Assembly: GCA_020052415.1 (NCBI GenBank)
Contig: JAGVPB010000008.1
Span: 1-64,000, forward strand
Reading direction: 5' to 3'
Source: Bacteroidales bacterium
GTDB taxonomy: Bacteria > Bacteroidota > Bacteroidia > Bacteroidales > JAADJA01
DNA: 64,000 nt
This document shows, piece after piece, positions 16,773 through 25,341 of the stretch. Position numbers and translations under genes: made by a program. The stretch's first letter is position 1. The number at the start of each line of letters is the position of its first letter. The notes beneath the pieces are model-generated. The model saw only the letters and a program-made list of their open reading frames with translations. It had not been told where the DNA came from and did not search any database.

Positions 16773-19700
16773 ATGTCCCAAAACAATTTCGATGCAGTAA
16801 TCTTCGACCTCGATGGTGTAATCACCAGAACGGCGCTGGTTCACAGCTCTGCCTGGAAGAAAATGTTCGACGAATATCTTCTGGAAAGAGAGAAAAAGTA
16901 TGGAGAACCCTTCCGCGAATTCAGCCACGAAAGCGATTACCTGCCGTATGTTGACGGCAAACCCAGATACAAGGGAGTTGAATCTTTTCTTCAATCCAGG
17001 GGCATCAATATCCCGTTCGGTGACCCTGAGGATAAGCCGGGCAAGGAAACTATTTGTGGTTTGGGAAACAGGAAAAACGAAGCCTTTAATGAAGTTCTCG
17101 AAAGGGATGGTGTGCAGGTGTTTGAAGCAACTGTTGCCTTGATTAGGGAACTGATAGAAAAAGGAATTAAAGTCGGTGTGGCCTCATCGAGTAAAAACTG
17201 CAAAGCTGTTCTCGAGCGTGCCGGTTTACTCGGTCTGTTTGAAACCCGTGTGGATGGTGTGGTTTCAACTGAAATGGGTTTGAAGGGTAAACCTGAGCCG
17301 GATATTTTTACCACGGCTGCTGATACCCTCGGAGTTCCTTATGATAAGGTCGTTGTTGTCGAGGACGCTGTTTCCGGTGTTCAGGCTGGTTTTAAAGGCA
17401 ACTTTGGTCTGGTTCTCGGAATTGCAAGAGAGGAAAATGAAAGAGAGTTAAAATTGAACGGAGCCGACATCGTAGTAAAAGATATTGCTGAAACAGGTTT
17501 CACCGGGATTGAACAATGGTTTGTAAATGGGCTTGAAGAGGATAACTGGAGTATTACTTATCATGATTATGTTCCTGAAAAAGAAAGAACCAGGGAAACC
17601 CTTTTGACTGTTGGTAATGGATATTTCGGAACACGTGGCGCCATGGAAGAAGCTGATGCAGGTGAACAAAACTATCCCGGAACCTATATCGCCGGAATGT
17701 ACAATAGGCTCGTGTCAAAAGTTGGCGACAGGGATATAGAAAATGAGGATTTTGTGAATTGTCCCAACTGGCTGAAAATGCAGATAAACCTGAATTTCGA
17801 CAGCCCACTGGATATGAATCAGGTCAAAATCCTCGAAATAGAAAGAAAGCTGGATTTGTTTACGGGTTTGTTTACGAGGTCGATGATTATTGAAGATGAC
17901 CAGCAACGCAGGACGAAAATCGTTTCGAAACGATTTGCAAGCATGGATAATCCTCATCTGGCGGCCTTGTCTTATGAAATAACACCTCTGAATTATTCCG
18001 CACATTTTACTTTTCAAACCGGAATAAATGGGGCAATTATCAATGACGGAGTATCACGATATCGTCAATTGAATCAGAAACATTTAATGCCTGTCGAAAC
18101 AGGTAAATCCGGGGTAATTGGACATGTACTGGTTGAGACCACACAATCGGCTATTAAAATAGCTGAAGCTTTTAAACTTGACATTTCGCTTGATAACATC
18201 AAAATAGAACCGCATAATTTTTATGTTGAAACTCCGGGTGAAATTTATTCCCGGTTCACAATTGAAGCACAACAGAATAGCACCATCCGGATTGACAAGA
18301 TCGTTTCTGTATTTACTTCTCATCCCTGGAATTGTGAGGACCCGGTAAAACAAGCAATAATCTTAGTAAAACAAGCTGAAGATTTTGCTGCTTTGTCCCG
18401 GAACAGCGCTCAAAAATGGGCGGAAATCTGGAACAAAATTGATGTAAAAATCGAGGGTGACAGGCTGGCTCAGAAGCTTCTCCGTCTTCATCTTTATCAT
18501 TTGATGGTTTCGCTGTCGCCTCACAATTCTTCGATAGACGCAAGCGTTACCGCCCGCGGGCTTCATGGCGAAGCTTACCGGGGTCATATTTTCTGGGACG
18601 AGCTTTTCATCCTTCCTCTTTACAATATTCATTTTCCTGAAGTGGTGAAATCTGCATTGATGTATCGTTACCGGCGACTTGATGCAGCTCGGAAATATTC
18701 GAGAGAACACGGATTTCAGGGATCTATGTATCCGTGGCAAAGCGGAAGTGATGGTAGAGAGGAAACTCAGGTTGTCCACCTGAATCCGCTCACTGGTAAA
18801 TGGGGCGAAGATTACAGTTCGCTGCAACGCCATGTTTCCCTCGCAATCGCCTATAATATCTGGCAATATTTTCATATTACCGAAGATGATGAATTTATCA
18901 GGGATTATTGTGCAGAGATGTTTCTTGAAATTTGCCGCTTCTGGGCAAGCAAAGCTGTATTGAATGATGATACCGGCAGGTATTCTATTAAGAATGTCAT
19001 GGGACCGGATGAATTTCATGAAAAGTATCATGGTTCAGAAGAAGGAGGCTTAACTGATAATACCTACACGAATTTAATGGCAGCGTGGGTTTTTGGAAAG
19101 TCTTTCGAAATTATTGAAAAACTTGGTGATGCAAAAGATTTAGTTCTGAATAAAATACATCTTTCAGAAAAGGAACTTTCACTGTGGAAGGATATTTCCG
19201 GTAAGCTTAATATTGTAATCAGCCAGGACATATTGGCTCAATACGATGGTTATTTCGAGCTGAAGGAACTTGACTGGGATTACTTTAAAAAGAAGTATGG
19301 AAATGTTTACCGTATGGATCGTCTGCTTAAAGCGGAAGGAAAGGTAGCTGACGAATTCAAGGTTGCGAAGCAGGCGGACACACTTCAGACATTTTATAAT
19401 CTGGATGAAAGTGATGTCACTGAAATCCTGAATAACCTTGGTTACCGGACTCAGACAAATTATCTGGCAAAAAATCTTGAATATTATCTCCATCGGACTT
19501 CTCATGGATCTACACTCAGCAGGGTTGTTCATGCCCAGCTTGCCAATATGATTGATGATAAAAAGCTGAGCTGGGAATTATACCTTGATGCACTGACAAG
19601 CGATTATTCGGATATTCAGGGAGGAACTACCGGTGAAGGAATCCACGCCGGAGTTATGGCGGGGACAGTTCTGATTGCTCTGCAGTCGTTTGCCGGTTTG

Positions 19701-19922
19701 AACCTGAAAAAGGATGTTGTGGAATTCAATCCCCACCTGCCGGAACACTGGCGGTCAATCAGTTTTAGTTTTGATTATAAAGAGGCTCATTATATATGCA
19801 CAGTAAGTAAAACTTTAATCAGGATTAAACAATCAAATCATAAGGAAATAGAAGTCCGGATAGTCGTTAATGGAAATTCAACTACATTGAAATCAAATTC
19901 AGAATCAGAGATCAAATATTAA
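16773..19922 (+). CDS. Beta-phosphoglucomutase fused to GH65 disaccharide phosphorylase
   Basis: The 1049-residue product joins two enzymes. Residues 1-240 are a HAD phosphoglucomutase: FDLDGVITRT with Asp12 and Asp14, then VASSSKNC and VVEDAVSGVQAG. Residues 265-1040 are a GH65 phosphorylase: N-terminal beta domain, HIFWDELFILP, and the general acid Glu747 in GPDEFHEKYHG. GH65 enzymes split maltose, trehalose, kojibiose or nigerose with phosphate to give beta-glucose 1-phosphate, and the mutase turns that into glucose 6-phosphate, so the fusion couples two consecutive steps. The exact disaccharide cannot be told from sequence; the TreS-like neighbour favours trehalose or maltose. Confidence 0.9.
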   Translation: MSQNNFDAVIFDLDGVITRTALVHSSAWKKMFDEYLLEREKKYGEPFREFSHESDYLPYVDGKPRYKGVESFLQSRGINIPFGDPEDKPGKETICGLGNRKNEAFNEVLERDGVQVFEATVALIRELIEKGIKVGVASSSKNCKAVLERAGLLGLFETRVDGVVSTEMGLKGKPEPDIFTTAADTLGVPYDKVVVVEDAVSGVQAGFKGNFGLVLGIAREENERELKLNGADIVVKDIAETGFTGIEQWFVNGLEEDNWSITYHDYVPEKERTRETLLTVGNGYFGTRGAMEEADAGEQNYPGTYIAGMYNRLVSKVGDRDIENEDFVNCPNWLKMQINLNFDSPLDMNQVKILEIERKLDLFTGLFTRSMIIEDDQQRRTKIVSKRFASMDNPHLAALSYEITPLNYSAHFTFQTGINGAIINDGVSRYRQLNQKHLMPVETGKSGVIGHVLVETTQSAIKIAEAFKLDISLDNIKIEPHNFYVETPGEIYSRFTIEAQQNSTIRIDKIVSVFTSHPWNCEDPVKQAIILVKQAEDFAALSRNSAQKWAEIWNKIDVKIEGDRLAQKLLRLHLYHLMVSLSPHNSSIDASVTARGLHGEAYRGHIFWDELFILPLYNIHFPEVVKSALMYRYRRLDAARKYSREHGFQGSMYPWQSGSDGREETQVVHLNPLTGKWGEDYSSLQRHVSLAIAYNIWQYFHITEDDEFIRDYCAEMFLEICRFWASKAVLNDDTGRYSIKNVMGPDEFHEKYHGSEEGGLTDNTYTNLMAAWVFGKSFEIIEKLGDAKDLVLNKIHLSEKELSLWKDISGKLNIVISQDILAQYDGYFELKELDWDYFKKKYGNVYRMDRLLKAEGKVADEFKVAKQADTLQTFYNLDESDVTEILNNLGYRTQTNYLAKNLEYYLHRTSHGSTLSRVVHAQLANMIDDKKLSWELYLDALTSDYSDIQGGTTGEGIHAGVMAGTVLIALQSFAGLNLKKDVVEFNPHLPEHWRSISFSFDYKEAHYICTVSKTLIRIKQSNHKEIEVRIVVNGNSTTLKSNSESEIKY

Positions 19923-19962
19923 ATCATAAATCGAAAATCTCACATCTAAAATCATAAATCAA

Positions 19963-20610
19963 ATGTTAGGCGATGTTTTATTAATTCAGGAAAAGCACAA
20001 AATTGCCGGTGAAGAAATCATCCAGCGCATTTTGAAGCAGAAGAAGGATAAATTTATTGTAGCCATTTCCGGCGAATCGGGTTCCGGCAAGTCTGAACTG
20101 GCTCACGTAATTGCCAAAGGACTCCGAAAGTTTGGCATCATGGCGAAACCATTACACACCGATAATTATTACAACTCAGATCCACTTAAAAGAAAAGCCT
20201 GGCGGGTTGAGCAGGGAATTGAAAATGTGGTCGGATACAATGAGTATCTCTGGGACGATATTCACAAAAACATTGATGATTTTAAGAACAACCGGTTATC
20301 CGAAATGCCCTGTGTTGATCTTGTAACAGAACAGGTTGACAGGCTGATCACCGATTTCAGCACGGTGGATATGCTGGTTGTTGATGGTTTGTATTCAATT
20401 AAAACTGATCATGTCGATCTAAGGATTTTTATCGAACTCACCTACCTTGAAACAAAGGAAAAGCACACCAAAGATGCCCGAGGCAAGGAAGTGATGGATG
20501 AGGTCAGGTGGGCGATTTTAGGCCAGGAACATGAAATGGTTCAATCCTTGAAGGCGCTGGCGGATATTTTAATTACAAAAGATTATAAGGTTGAAATAGT
20601 AAAGAAGTAA
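19963..20610 (+). CDS. Uridine kinase-like P-loop kinase
   Basis: A 215-residue cytoplasmic protein with Walker A GESGSGKS at 37-44 and the HTDNYYNSD segment that matches the uridine kinase/phosphoribulokinase superfamily, followed by an acidic VVDGLYS strand. It is 40 bp downstream of the HAD-GH65 gene on the same strand, so it is likely co-transcribed with sugar genes. Its substrate is therefore uncertain: uridine, or a sugar or sugar phosphate of the pathway. Confidence 0.7.
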   Translation: MLGDVLLIQEKHKIAGEEIIQRILKQKKDKFIVAISGESGSGKSELAHVIAKGLRKFGIMAKPLHTDNYYNSDPLKRKAWRVEQGIENVVGYNEYLWDDIHKNIDDFKNNRLSEMPCVDLVTEQVDRLITDFSTVDMLVVDGLYSIKTDHVDLRIFIELTYLETKEKHTKDARGKEVMDEVRWAILGQEHEMVQSLKALADILITKDYKVEIVKK

Positions 20611-20711
20611 TCATTCAAATTTTTTTCGACTTCTTAAATATTCTTTTGGAGTCATTCCTTAGCCTTTTTAATCACATCCTCATTCAATTTCAATGTTAAT
20701 TTTGAATCCAT
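20611..20711 (-). pseudogene. Remnant of a toxin-antitoxin operon
   Basis: On the minus strand an ATG at 20711 opens MDSKLTLKLNEDVIKKAKE and stops at 20652. This matches the N-terminus of DUF6364-type antitoxins (family recalled from memory). Overlapping its stop, a second frame (20655-20611) reads MTPKEYLRSRKKFE, which looks like the C-terminus of a PIN toxin. The middle of both genes appears to be deleted. The promoter box and a perfect palindrome remain upstream (20724-20741). Confidence 0.5.
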
Positions 20712-20723
20712 TTTATAAATTAA

Positions 20724-20741
20724 TTTGTACGTACAAAAATA
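20724..20741 (-). promoter_or_regulatory. Palindromic operator and promoter box of the toxin-antitoxin remnant
   Basis: TTTGTACGTACAAA (20724-20737) is a perfect 14-bp palindrome. It overlaps the minus-strand -7 box TATTTTTG (20741-20734), 22 bp before the remnant ATG. This is the arrangement expected for an autoregulated antitoxin promoter. Confidence 0.5.
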
Positions 20742-20829
20742 AACTTTAAGTGCGTATTATAAAAGTTTCGAATATCATTTTTATACAAATTTCATATATT
20801 ATTAAAAATTCAACTATACCAATAGTAAT

Positions 20830-20837
20830 TACATTTG
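20830..20837 (+). promoter_or_regulatory. Possible -7 box of the second GH13 gene
   Basis: TACATTTG, matching TAnnTTTG, 13 bp before the start codon. It suggests this gene can be transcribed apart from the upstream cluster genes. Confidence 0.35.
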
Positions 20838-20850
20838 TAAATTAATTTCA

Positions 20851-22140
20851 ATGATGTATAAAAGAAAAATAACCACAGTTGAATGGATCAGGAATCAGGT
20901 CATCTACGAAGTAAACCTCCGTCAATACACAAAAGGCGGAACTTTCCGGGAATTTTCGGAACATCTGCCAAGGTTGAAAGAACTCGGAGTGGGTATTCTT
21001 TGGTTCATGCCGCTTCAACCCATAGGTAAAAAGAACCGGAAAGGATCTCTTGGAAGTTATTATTCCATTCATAACTACACACAGGTTAATCCGGAGTTCG
21101 GAACTTTGGAGGAGTTTAAAGCTTTAGTCCAAAAGATTCATGATTTAGGAATGAAAGTTATCATTGACTGGGTAGCAAACCATACCGCATGGGATCATCA
21201 CTGGACTATTGATTATCCTGACTTTTATGACCGGAATGAAAACGGGGATTTTTTACCTCCGAATCCCGAGTGGACGGATGTGATCCATCTTAATTACAGG
21301 AATCCGGCCCTGTGGTATGAAATGATCGGGCAAATGGAGTTCTGGATTAGAGAGGCTGATATAGATGGTTTTCGTTGCGACATGGCTCATCTGGTTACGA
21401 CCCTTTTCTGGAATCATGCAAGATATCATTTGGATGAAGTCAAGCCGGTTTTCATGCTTGCCGAAACCGAAAACCACGACCTCCTTGAATTTGCTTTCGA
21501 TGTAATCTACAACTGGAAACTTTTACATGGATTGAACGACCTTGCCGCCGGAAAGATCAAAGCAGATCAGTTATTAAGTTTTGCTAAAAATGGAGTGGAT
21601 TACCTTCCGGCAGGTGTTGCCGAACTCAATTTTACCGAGAACCATGACGAAAACTCGTGGAATGGATCTGCGATAGAACGCCTCCACTATTTCCTGGAAC
21701 CTTTGACCGTTCTCACTTTTACTTTACCCGGAATGCCTCTTATTTACAGCGCACAGGAAGCAGGTAATTCCAGGAGACTCAGTTTTTTTGACAAGGGTGA
21801 GATTGAATGGAAAGAAGATAAAATGACGCGGTTATATCAGAAACTTATCGACATTAAAAAGAGGAATAAATCACTGTGGACAGGGCAGGAGGGAGGAGGA
21901 TTCGAGATCCTTGAAACAAAGAATCCAGATAACATTGCTGCTTATAAAAGAGTTTGTGATGATCATGAGGTGATTGTGATAACTAATTTGAGTAATGCAG
22001 AAATCTCGTTGAGCCTAAAGCAAGGAATTGCCGGATCAAAATACCTGGATGTTTTTTCCAATCAGCAATTCAACAATTCAACAATTCAACAAATTTCAAT
22101 TCCACCTTTTGGCTATAAGGTTTACGAGAAGCTGCAATGA
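20851..22140 (+). CDS. Cytoplasmic alpha-amylase-family hydrolase (GH13)
   Basis: A 429-residue GH13 protein without signal peptide. The barrel starts at VIYEVNLRQYTKGGTF; catalytic residues are Asp177 (DGFRCDMAH), Glu205 (LAETEN) and Asp266 (ENHDENSW), so it should be active. The compact size and GVGILWFMPLQPIGKKNRKG are typical of intracellular maltodextrin-active enzymes in Bacteroidota. Near the C-terminus a short repeat (CAATTCAACAATTCAACAATT, about 22070-22090) encodes QQFNNSTIQQ, an apparent insertion of a sequence also present at about 16755. It is probably a maltodextrin hydrolase serving the phosphorylase. Confidence 0.85.
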   Translation: MMYKRKITTVEWIRNQVIYEVNLRQYTKGGTFREFSEHLPRLKELGVGILWFMPLQPIGKKNRKGSLGSYYSIHNYTQVNPEFGTLEEFKALVQKIHDLGMKVIIDWVANHTAWDHHWTIDYPDFYDRNENGDFLPPNPEWTDVIHLNYRNPALWYEMIGQMEFWIREADIDGFRCDMAHLVTTLFWNHARYHLDEVKPVFMLAETENHDLLEFAFDVIYNWKLLHGLNDLAAGKIKADQLLSFAKNGVDYLPAGVAELNFTENHDENSWNGSAIERLHYFLEPLTVLTFTLPGMPLIYSAQEAGNSRRLSFFDKGEIEWKEDKMTRLYQKLIDIKKRNKSLWTGQEGGGFEILETKNPDNIAAYKRVCDDHEVIVITNLSNAEISLSLKQGIAGSKYLDVFSNQQFNNSTIQQISIPPFGYKVYEKLQ

Positions 22141-22191
22141 TTGATAGTAAATGATCAATTTGTTTTAAAAGAAAACTCTGGTTGACAGTTC

Positions 22192-22416
22192 TTATTTTGT
22201 AATCCATTGTTTAGGAAGCCCGGCAGTTTTCAATATTTTATTAGCTTTTTCTAATTTATCAGGGAATAAAACAATGTTATCATAATTGTTCAGGGATTTT
22301 TCAATCCGAACTATAGGAATCTTCCGCTTTTTTATTTCTTGTATAATTTTCATATAGTAAAGATAAAAGGTTATCAATTTGTCACCAGAGGACAACGGAT
22401 ATTTAGGTAATTTCAT
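22192..22416 (-). CDS. Small hypothetical protein downstream of the MFS gene
   Basis: A 74-residue frame whose ATG overlaps the MFS stop by 4 nt (ATGA), which suggests coupling. An internal ATG at 22353 would give 53 residues (MKIIQEIKKRKIPIVRIEKS) and has a TATCTTTA promoter-like box just upstream, so the shorter form is equally possible. The sequence is basic and mixed alpha/beta with no motif that I can name. Confidence 0.5.
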   Translation of the reverse strand: MKLPKYPLSSGDKLITFYLYYMKIIQEIKKRKIPIVRIEKSLNNYDNIVLFPDKLEKANKILKTAGLPKQWITK

Positions 22417-23726
22417 TTTAACATATCTCTTTTACTATCCAGGATATCCTTTACAAAGATAGTACTCACAGCTCCCAGTATCATAAAAACACCAGCCATG
22501 ATAAGTGTAAGTTGTGGATCATCATTGAAAACATATTGCAGAATCAAACCACCGAAAATCCCATTGACAATCTGCGGAACGGTGATTGACATATTGAATA
22601 ATCCCATAAAAATGCCCATCTGCCGCGGAGGAATGGAATTAGCGAGCATGGCATAAGGCATGGCCAAAATACTTCCCCACGCAATTCCGATTCCGATCAT
22701 CGGGATGATCAATAACTGGTGGGTAGGGATGATATAAAATGATAAATAAGATAATCCGCCGATGGTGAGCGCAAGTGCGTGGGTTCTCTTTCGACCGATA
22801 CGGGCTGCGACTTTGGGTAACAATAACGCAATGATGGCAGAAACGCCATTGTAAACTCCAAACAAAATTCCTACCCAGTTACCGGCATTTTGGTATTCGG
22901 TTGAGTATGGATCAGTTGTTCCAAAGAAATGTTTTGCCACTGCCGGGGTCGTAAAAACCCACATCGAGAACAATGCGAACCATGAAAAGAATTGCACCAG
23001 CAACAACTGCCACATGGTTTTCGGAATTTTGAATTTGCTTTGTATTTTTTCTGATTCTCCTTCCTCACGATAAAAATCAGGTGGGTATTCCTTAGTGGAG
23101 GTCACAGTCCAGATGATTGTTGAAAGTAATACGGCTGCACCGAAATAAAACGAAACAACCACATTGGCAGGAACCAGGCCTCTTCCGGTGGCCTCCATCG
23201 AAACGCCAAACCAGTTCCCCAAAATATAGGGCAACCACGAACCCACCACGGCCCCAATTCCAATCAATAATGTTTGCATCGAAAAACCGAGTGTATGCTG
23301 TTCATCCGGAAGTTTATCCGCCACCAGAGCCCTGAAGGGTTCCATCGAAATGTTGATGGAGGCATCCATGATCATCAGCAAACCCCCGCCGATAAACATA
23401 GGGGCAATAAAAGTTGCCAGATGAGGAGCATTCGGCATAAGGATAAGCGCCATGCTTGTAAGAAATGCCCCCACCAGGAAATACGGCCTCCTTCTTCCGA
23501 ACCGGTTCCATGTACGGTCGCTGAAATAACCCACGATGGGCTGAACGATCATTCCGGTAATAGGCGCTACCAGCCAAAACCAGCTTAAATGATGTACATC
23601 GGCACCGAAGGTTTGTAAAATCCTGGAGGCATTAGCATTCTGCAAAGCAAAACCGAATTGAATTCCGAGAAATCCGAAACTCATGTTCCAGATTTGCCAG
23701 AACGATAAACGGGGTTTTTGTTTCAT
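22413..23726 (-). CDS. MFS sugar transporter (SLC45/GPH-like)
   Basis: A 437-residue membrane protein with about 12 predicted spans. The N-terminal FWQIWNMSFGFLGIQFGFAL, the loop GYFSDRTWNRFGRRRPYF between the second and third spans, and the matching GRKRTH in the second half are features of the MFS disaccharide:proton symporters that accompany maltose or trehalose phosphorylases in Bacteroidota. It would bring the disaccharide into the cytoplasm. It is convergent with the GH13 gene but part of the same cluster by function. Confidence 0.85.
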   Translation of the reverse strand: MKQKPRLSFWQIWNMSFGFLGIQFGFALQNANASRILQTFGADVHHLSWFWLVAPITGMIVQPIVGYFSDRTWNRFGRRRPYFLVGAFLTSMALILMPNAPHLATFIAPMFIGGGLLMIMDASINISMEPFRALVADKLPDEQHTLGFSMQTLLIGIGAVVGSWLPYILGNWFGVSMEATGRGLVPANVVVSFYFGAAVLLSTIIWTVTSTKEYPPDFYREEGESEKIQSKFKIPKTMWQLLLVQFFSWFALFSMWVFTTPAVAKHFFGTTDPYSTEYQNAGNWVGILFGVYNGVSAIIALLLPKVAARIGRKRTHALALTIGGLSYLSFYIIPTHQLLIIPMIGIGIAWGSILAMPYAMLANSIPPRQMGIFMGLFNMSITVPQIVNGIFGGLILQYVFNDDPQLTLIMAGVFMILGAVSTIFVKDILDSKRDMLK

Positions 23727-24171
23727 AACTTCTTTGATTGAAAGAATTCCCGAAAATAGTAATTATTTAAGAATTTACTTTGTGATGATATAATTATTGT
23801 AATGAGAAAATTGACAGGAGCATTATTAAAGCAACTAATGGTTAATGTACCCTGCAAATAGAACAAGATTCCTCGTCCGTCGGAGGCGGACTACCAATGA
23901 CAGCCGATTTTAATTGGGGAGATTTCTCACTGCCTTCGAAATGACAAGTCCTTTTTTATTGATAAGGTGGGTCTTTGCGCCGGTGGCGCAAAGCCCCGCC
24001 CTCTCTACAATTGGCGTTGTTGTCATTCCGAATGGAGCGCAGGGGAATGAGGAATCTCAAATGAAACCAATGCAGTGAAGACGATGAAATATTACAGCAC
24101 ATCAAAATAAGTTTCACCCCTTATTACCTATCATTAATTGGATTATATTTGCTACACAATTCGTAATTAAA
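23727..24171. repeat. Gene-free region with three related repeat units and hairpins
   Basis: No gene seen. Two direct units, 23866-23902 and 23920-23946, start AGATTYCTC and end AATGACA; a third at 24021-24057 is the same motif inverted (TGTCATTCCGAATGGAGCGC...GAGGAATCT). Between them is a perfect hairpin CTTTGCGCC-GGT-GGCGCAAAG (23973-23993), and unit 1 contains GTCCG/CGGAC (23875-23891). The layout suggests a decayed palindromic repeat cluster. Confidence 0.65.
24144..24151 (+). promoter_or_regulatory. Possible -7 box
   Basis: TATATTTG, matching TAnnTTTG, 20 bp before the barrel-protein gene; -33 element unclear. Confidence 0.4.
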
Positions 24172-24759
24172 ATGAAGAAAATTTTACTTTCCGCAATCAT
24201 GTTTTGTTTTATTTGCAATGCAAATCATGCACAAAATCATGAAGTCAGCCTTAAAGTCGCTATTCTTCCCTGGGGTAATTCGGCCTTACATTATTCATTT
24301 GGCCTTGAATTGCCAGTTGCAGAAAGTTTTACCACCCAGACGACGTATAATTATCTTGAAATCTTTGATTCGGAAAGTGAACTTGAGGAAATCAACAAGC
24401 GAAATGCTCTGATGCAGGATATAAGATACTTTATTTCTCCCAAGGAGGCTGAGAAGTCAGTAAGGTTATATGTGTTTTTATTTCCCCGTGTGTCTTTTAA
24501 TCAAATGGGATACGTTGGTTCTGTAGTCAATCCTGTTCATGACGAATTTGAGTATGGCGGTGGTGGTGGTGCAGGATTTAAGTTTGGGGCGAAGAGGAGA
24601 CTTTATATGGATTTTAACCTCGGTTATTTTTACCGTACCACAGAAACTGAATACAAAACGATTGACAGAGTTTATGACGGATGGCTGCCCCGGATAAACC
24701 TACATTTATGCTATAAAATTGGTTTTGGGAACTTAAACGAATCCGATAAAGAAAAATAA
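24172..24759 (+). CDS. Small outer-membrane beta-barrel protein
   Basis: A 195-residue protein with a signal peptide (ending NHAQ) and amphipathic strands such as LHYSFGLELPVAESFTTQTT and GAGFKFGAKRRLYMDFNLGY, closing near INLHLCYKIGFG. The pattern fits an eight- to ten-stranded barrel of unknown function. It is followed 19 bp later by a GNAT gene on the same strand. Confidence 0.6.
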   Translation: MKKILLSAIMFCFICNANHAQNHEVSLKVAILPWGNSALHYSFGLELPVAESFTTQTTYNYLEIFDSESELEEINKRNALMQDIRYFISPKEAEKSVRLYVFLFPRVSFNQMGYVGSVVNPVHDEFEYGGGGGAGFKFGAKRRLYMDFNLGYFYRTTETEYKTIDRVYDGWLPRINLHLCYKIGFGNLNESDKEK

Positions 24760-24778
24760 ATTTATATCAGGTCCGGAT

Positions 24779-25264
24779 ATGATCAGAGAAATGGAAAACC
24801 GGGATTCTGTTGATGTCCTTCGGATTTTTGGATTGGGAATAGAAAGCGGTAATGCTACTTTTGACCCTGATATTCCTGCCTGGACTGAGTGGGATTCAAA
24901 TCACCTCAGACATTCGAGGTTAGTCTTCGAAGAAAACGGAAAAGTACTGGGTTGGGCAGCCTTATCGCCTGTGTCGTCAAGAGAAGCTTACCGCGGAGTC
25001 GCAGAGGTGAGCATTTACGTTAATACCGATTTTCTGGGTAAAGGAATTGGGACTGAACTTATGGAACGATTAATCCTTTCATCAGAGGAAAATGGAATTT
25101 GGTCGCTGTACTCAGGTATATTCCCTGAAAATGTTGCTTCGATAAAACTCCATGAAAAATTTGGGTTCAGGATATTTGGTTCCCGTGAACGGATTGCCTG
25201 CCACAATGGGAGATGGCGGGATACGGTTGCGCTTGAAAGGAGGAGTACGATAATTGGGATTTGA
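24779..25264 (+). CDS. GNAT N-acetyltransferase (phosphinothricin acetyltransferase-like)
   Basis: The 161-residue protein has the GNAT acetyl-CoA site FLGKGIGTELMERLI and the family signatures GNATFDP, GWAALSPVSSR and AEVSIYV. These match the Pat/YncA group, which acetylate amino-acid-like substrates such as methionine sulfone or phosphinothricin. A later LHEKFGFRIFGSRERI is the usual conserved tail. The natural substrate is not known. Confidence 0.85.
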   Translation: MIREMENRDSVDVLRIFGLGIESGNATFDPDIPAWTEWDSNHLRHSRLVFEENGKVLGWAALSPVSSREAYRGVAEVSIYVNTDFLGKGIGTELMERLILSSEENGIWSLYSGIFPENVASIKLHEKFGFRIFGSRERIACHNGRWRDTVALERRSTIIGI

Positions 25265-25292
25265 GAGATGAGGCTTGATTGAAATAATTTTG

Positions 25293-25300
25293 TAAATTTG
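25293..25300 (+). promoter_or_regulatory. Possible -7 box of the leucine-rich protein gene
   Basis: TAAATTTG, matching TAnnTTTG, about 40 bp before the start; TTG at 25275-25277 is a possible, slightly close, -33 element. Confidence 0.35.
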
Positions 25301-25341
25301 AATCGTGTAAAATATTCAATAAAAACTAAAAAAGTAAAATT

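Noticed and set aside
18363-19031. Long minus-strand frame inside the GH65 domain
   Set aside because: It is the antisense shadow of the phosphorylase catalytic region.
23866-24057. CRISPR array
   Set aside because: Units differ in length and orientation, and there are no regular spacers or cas genes.
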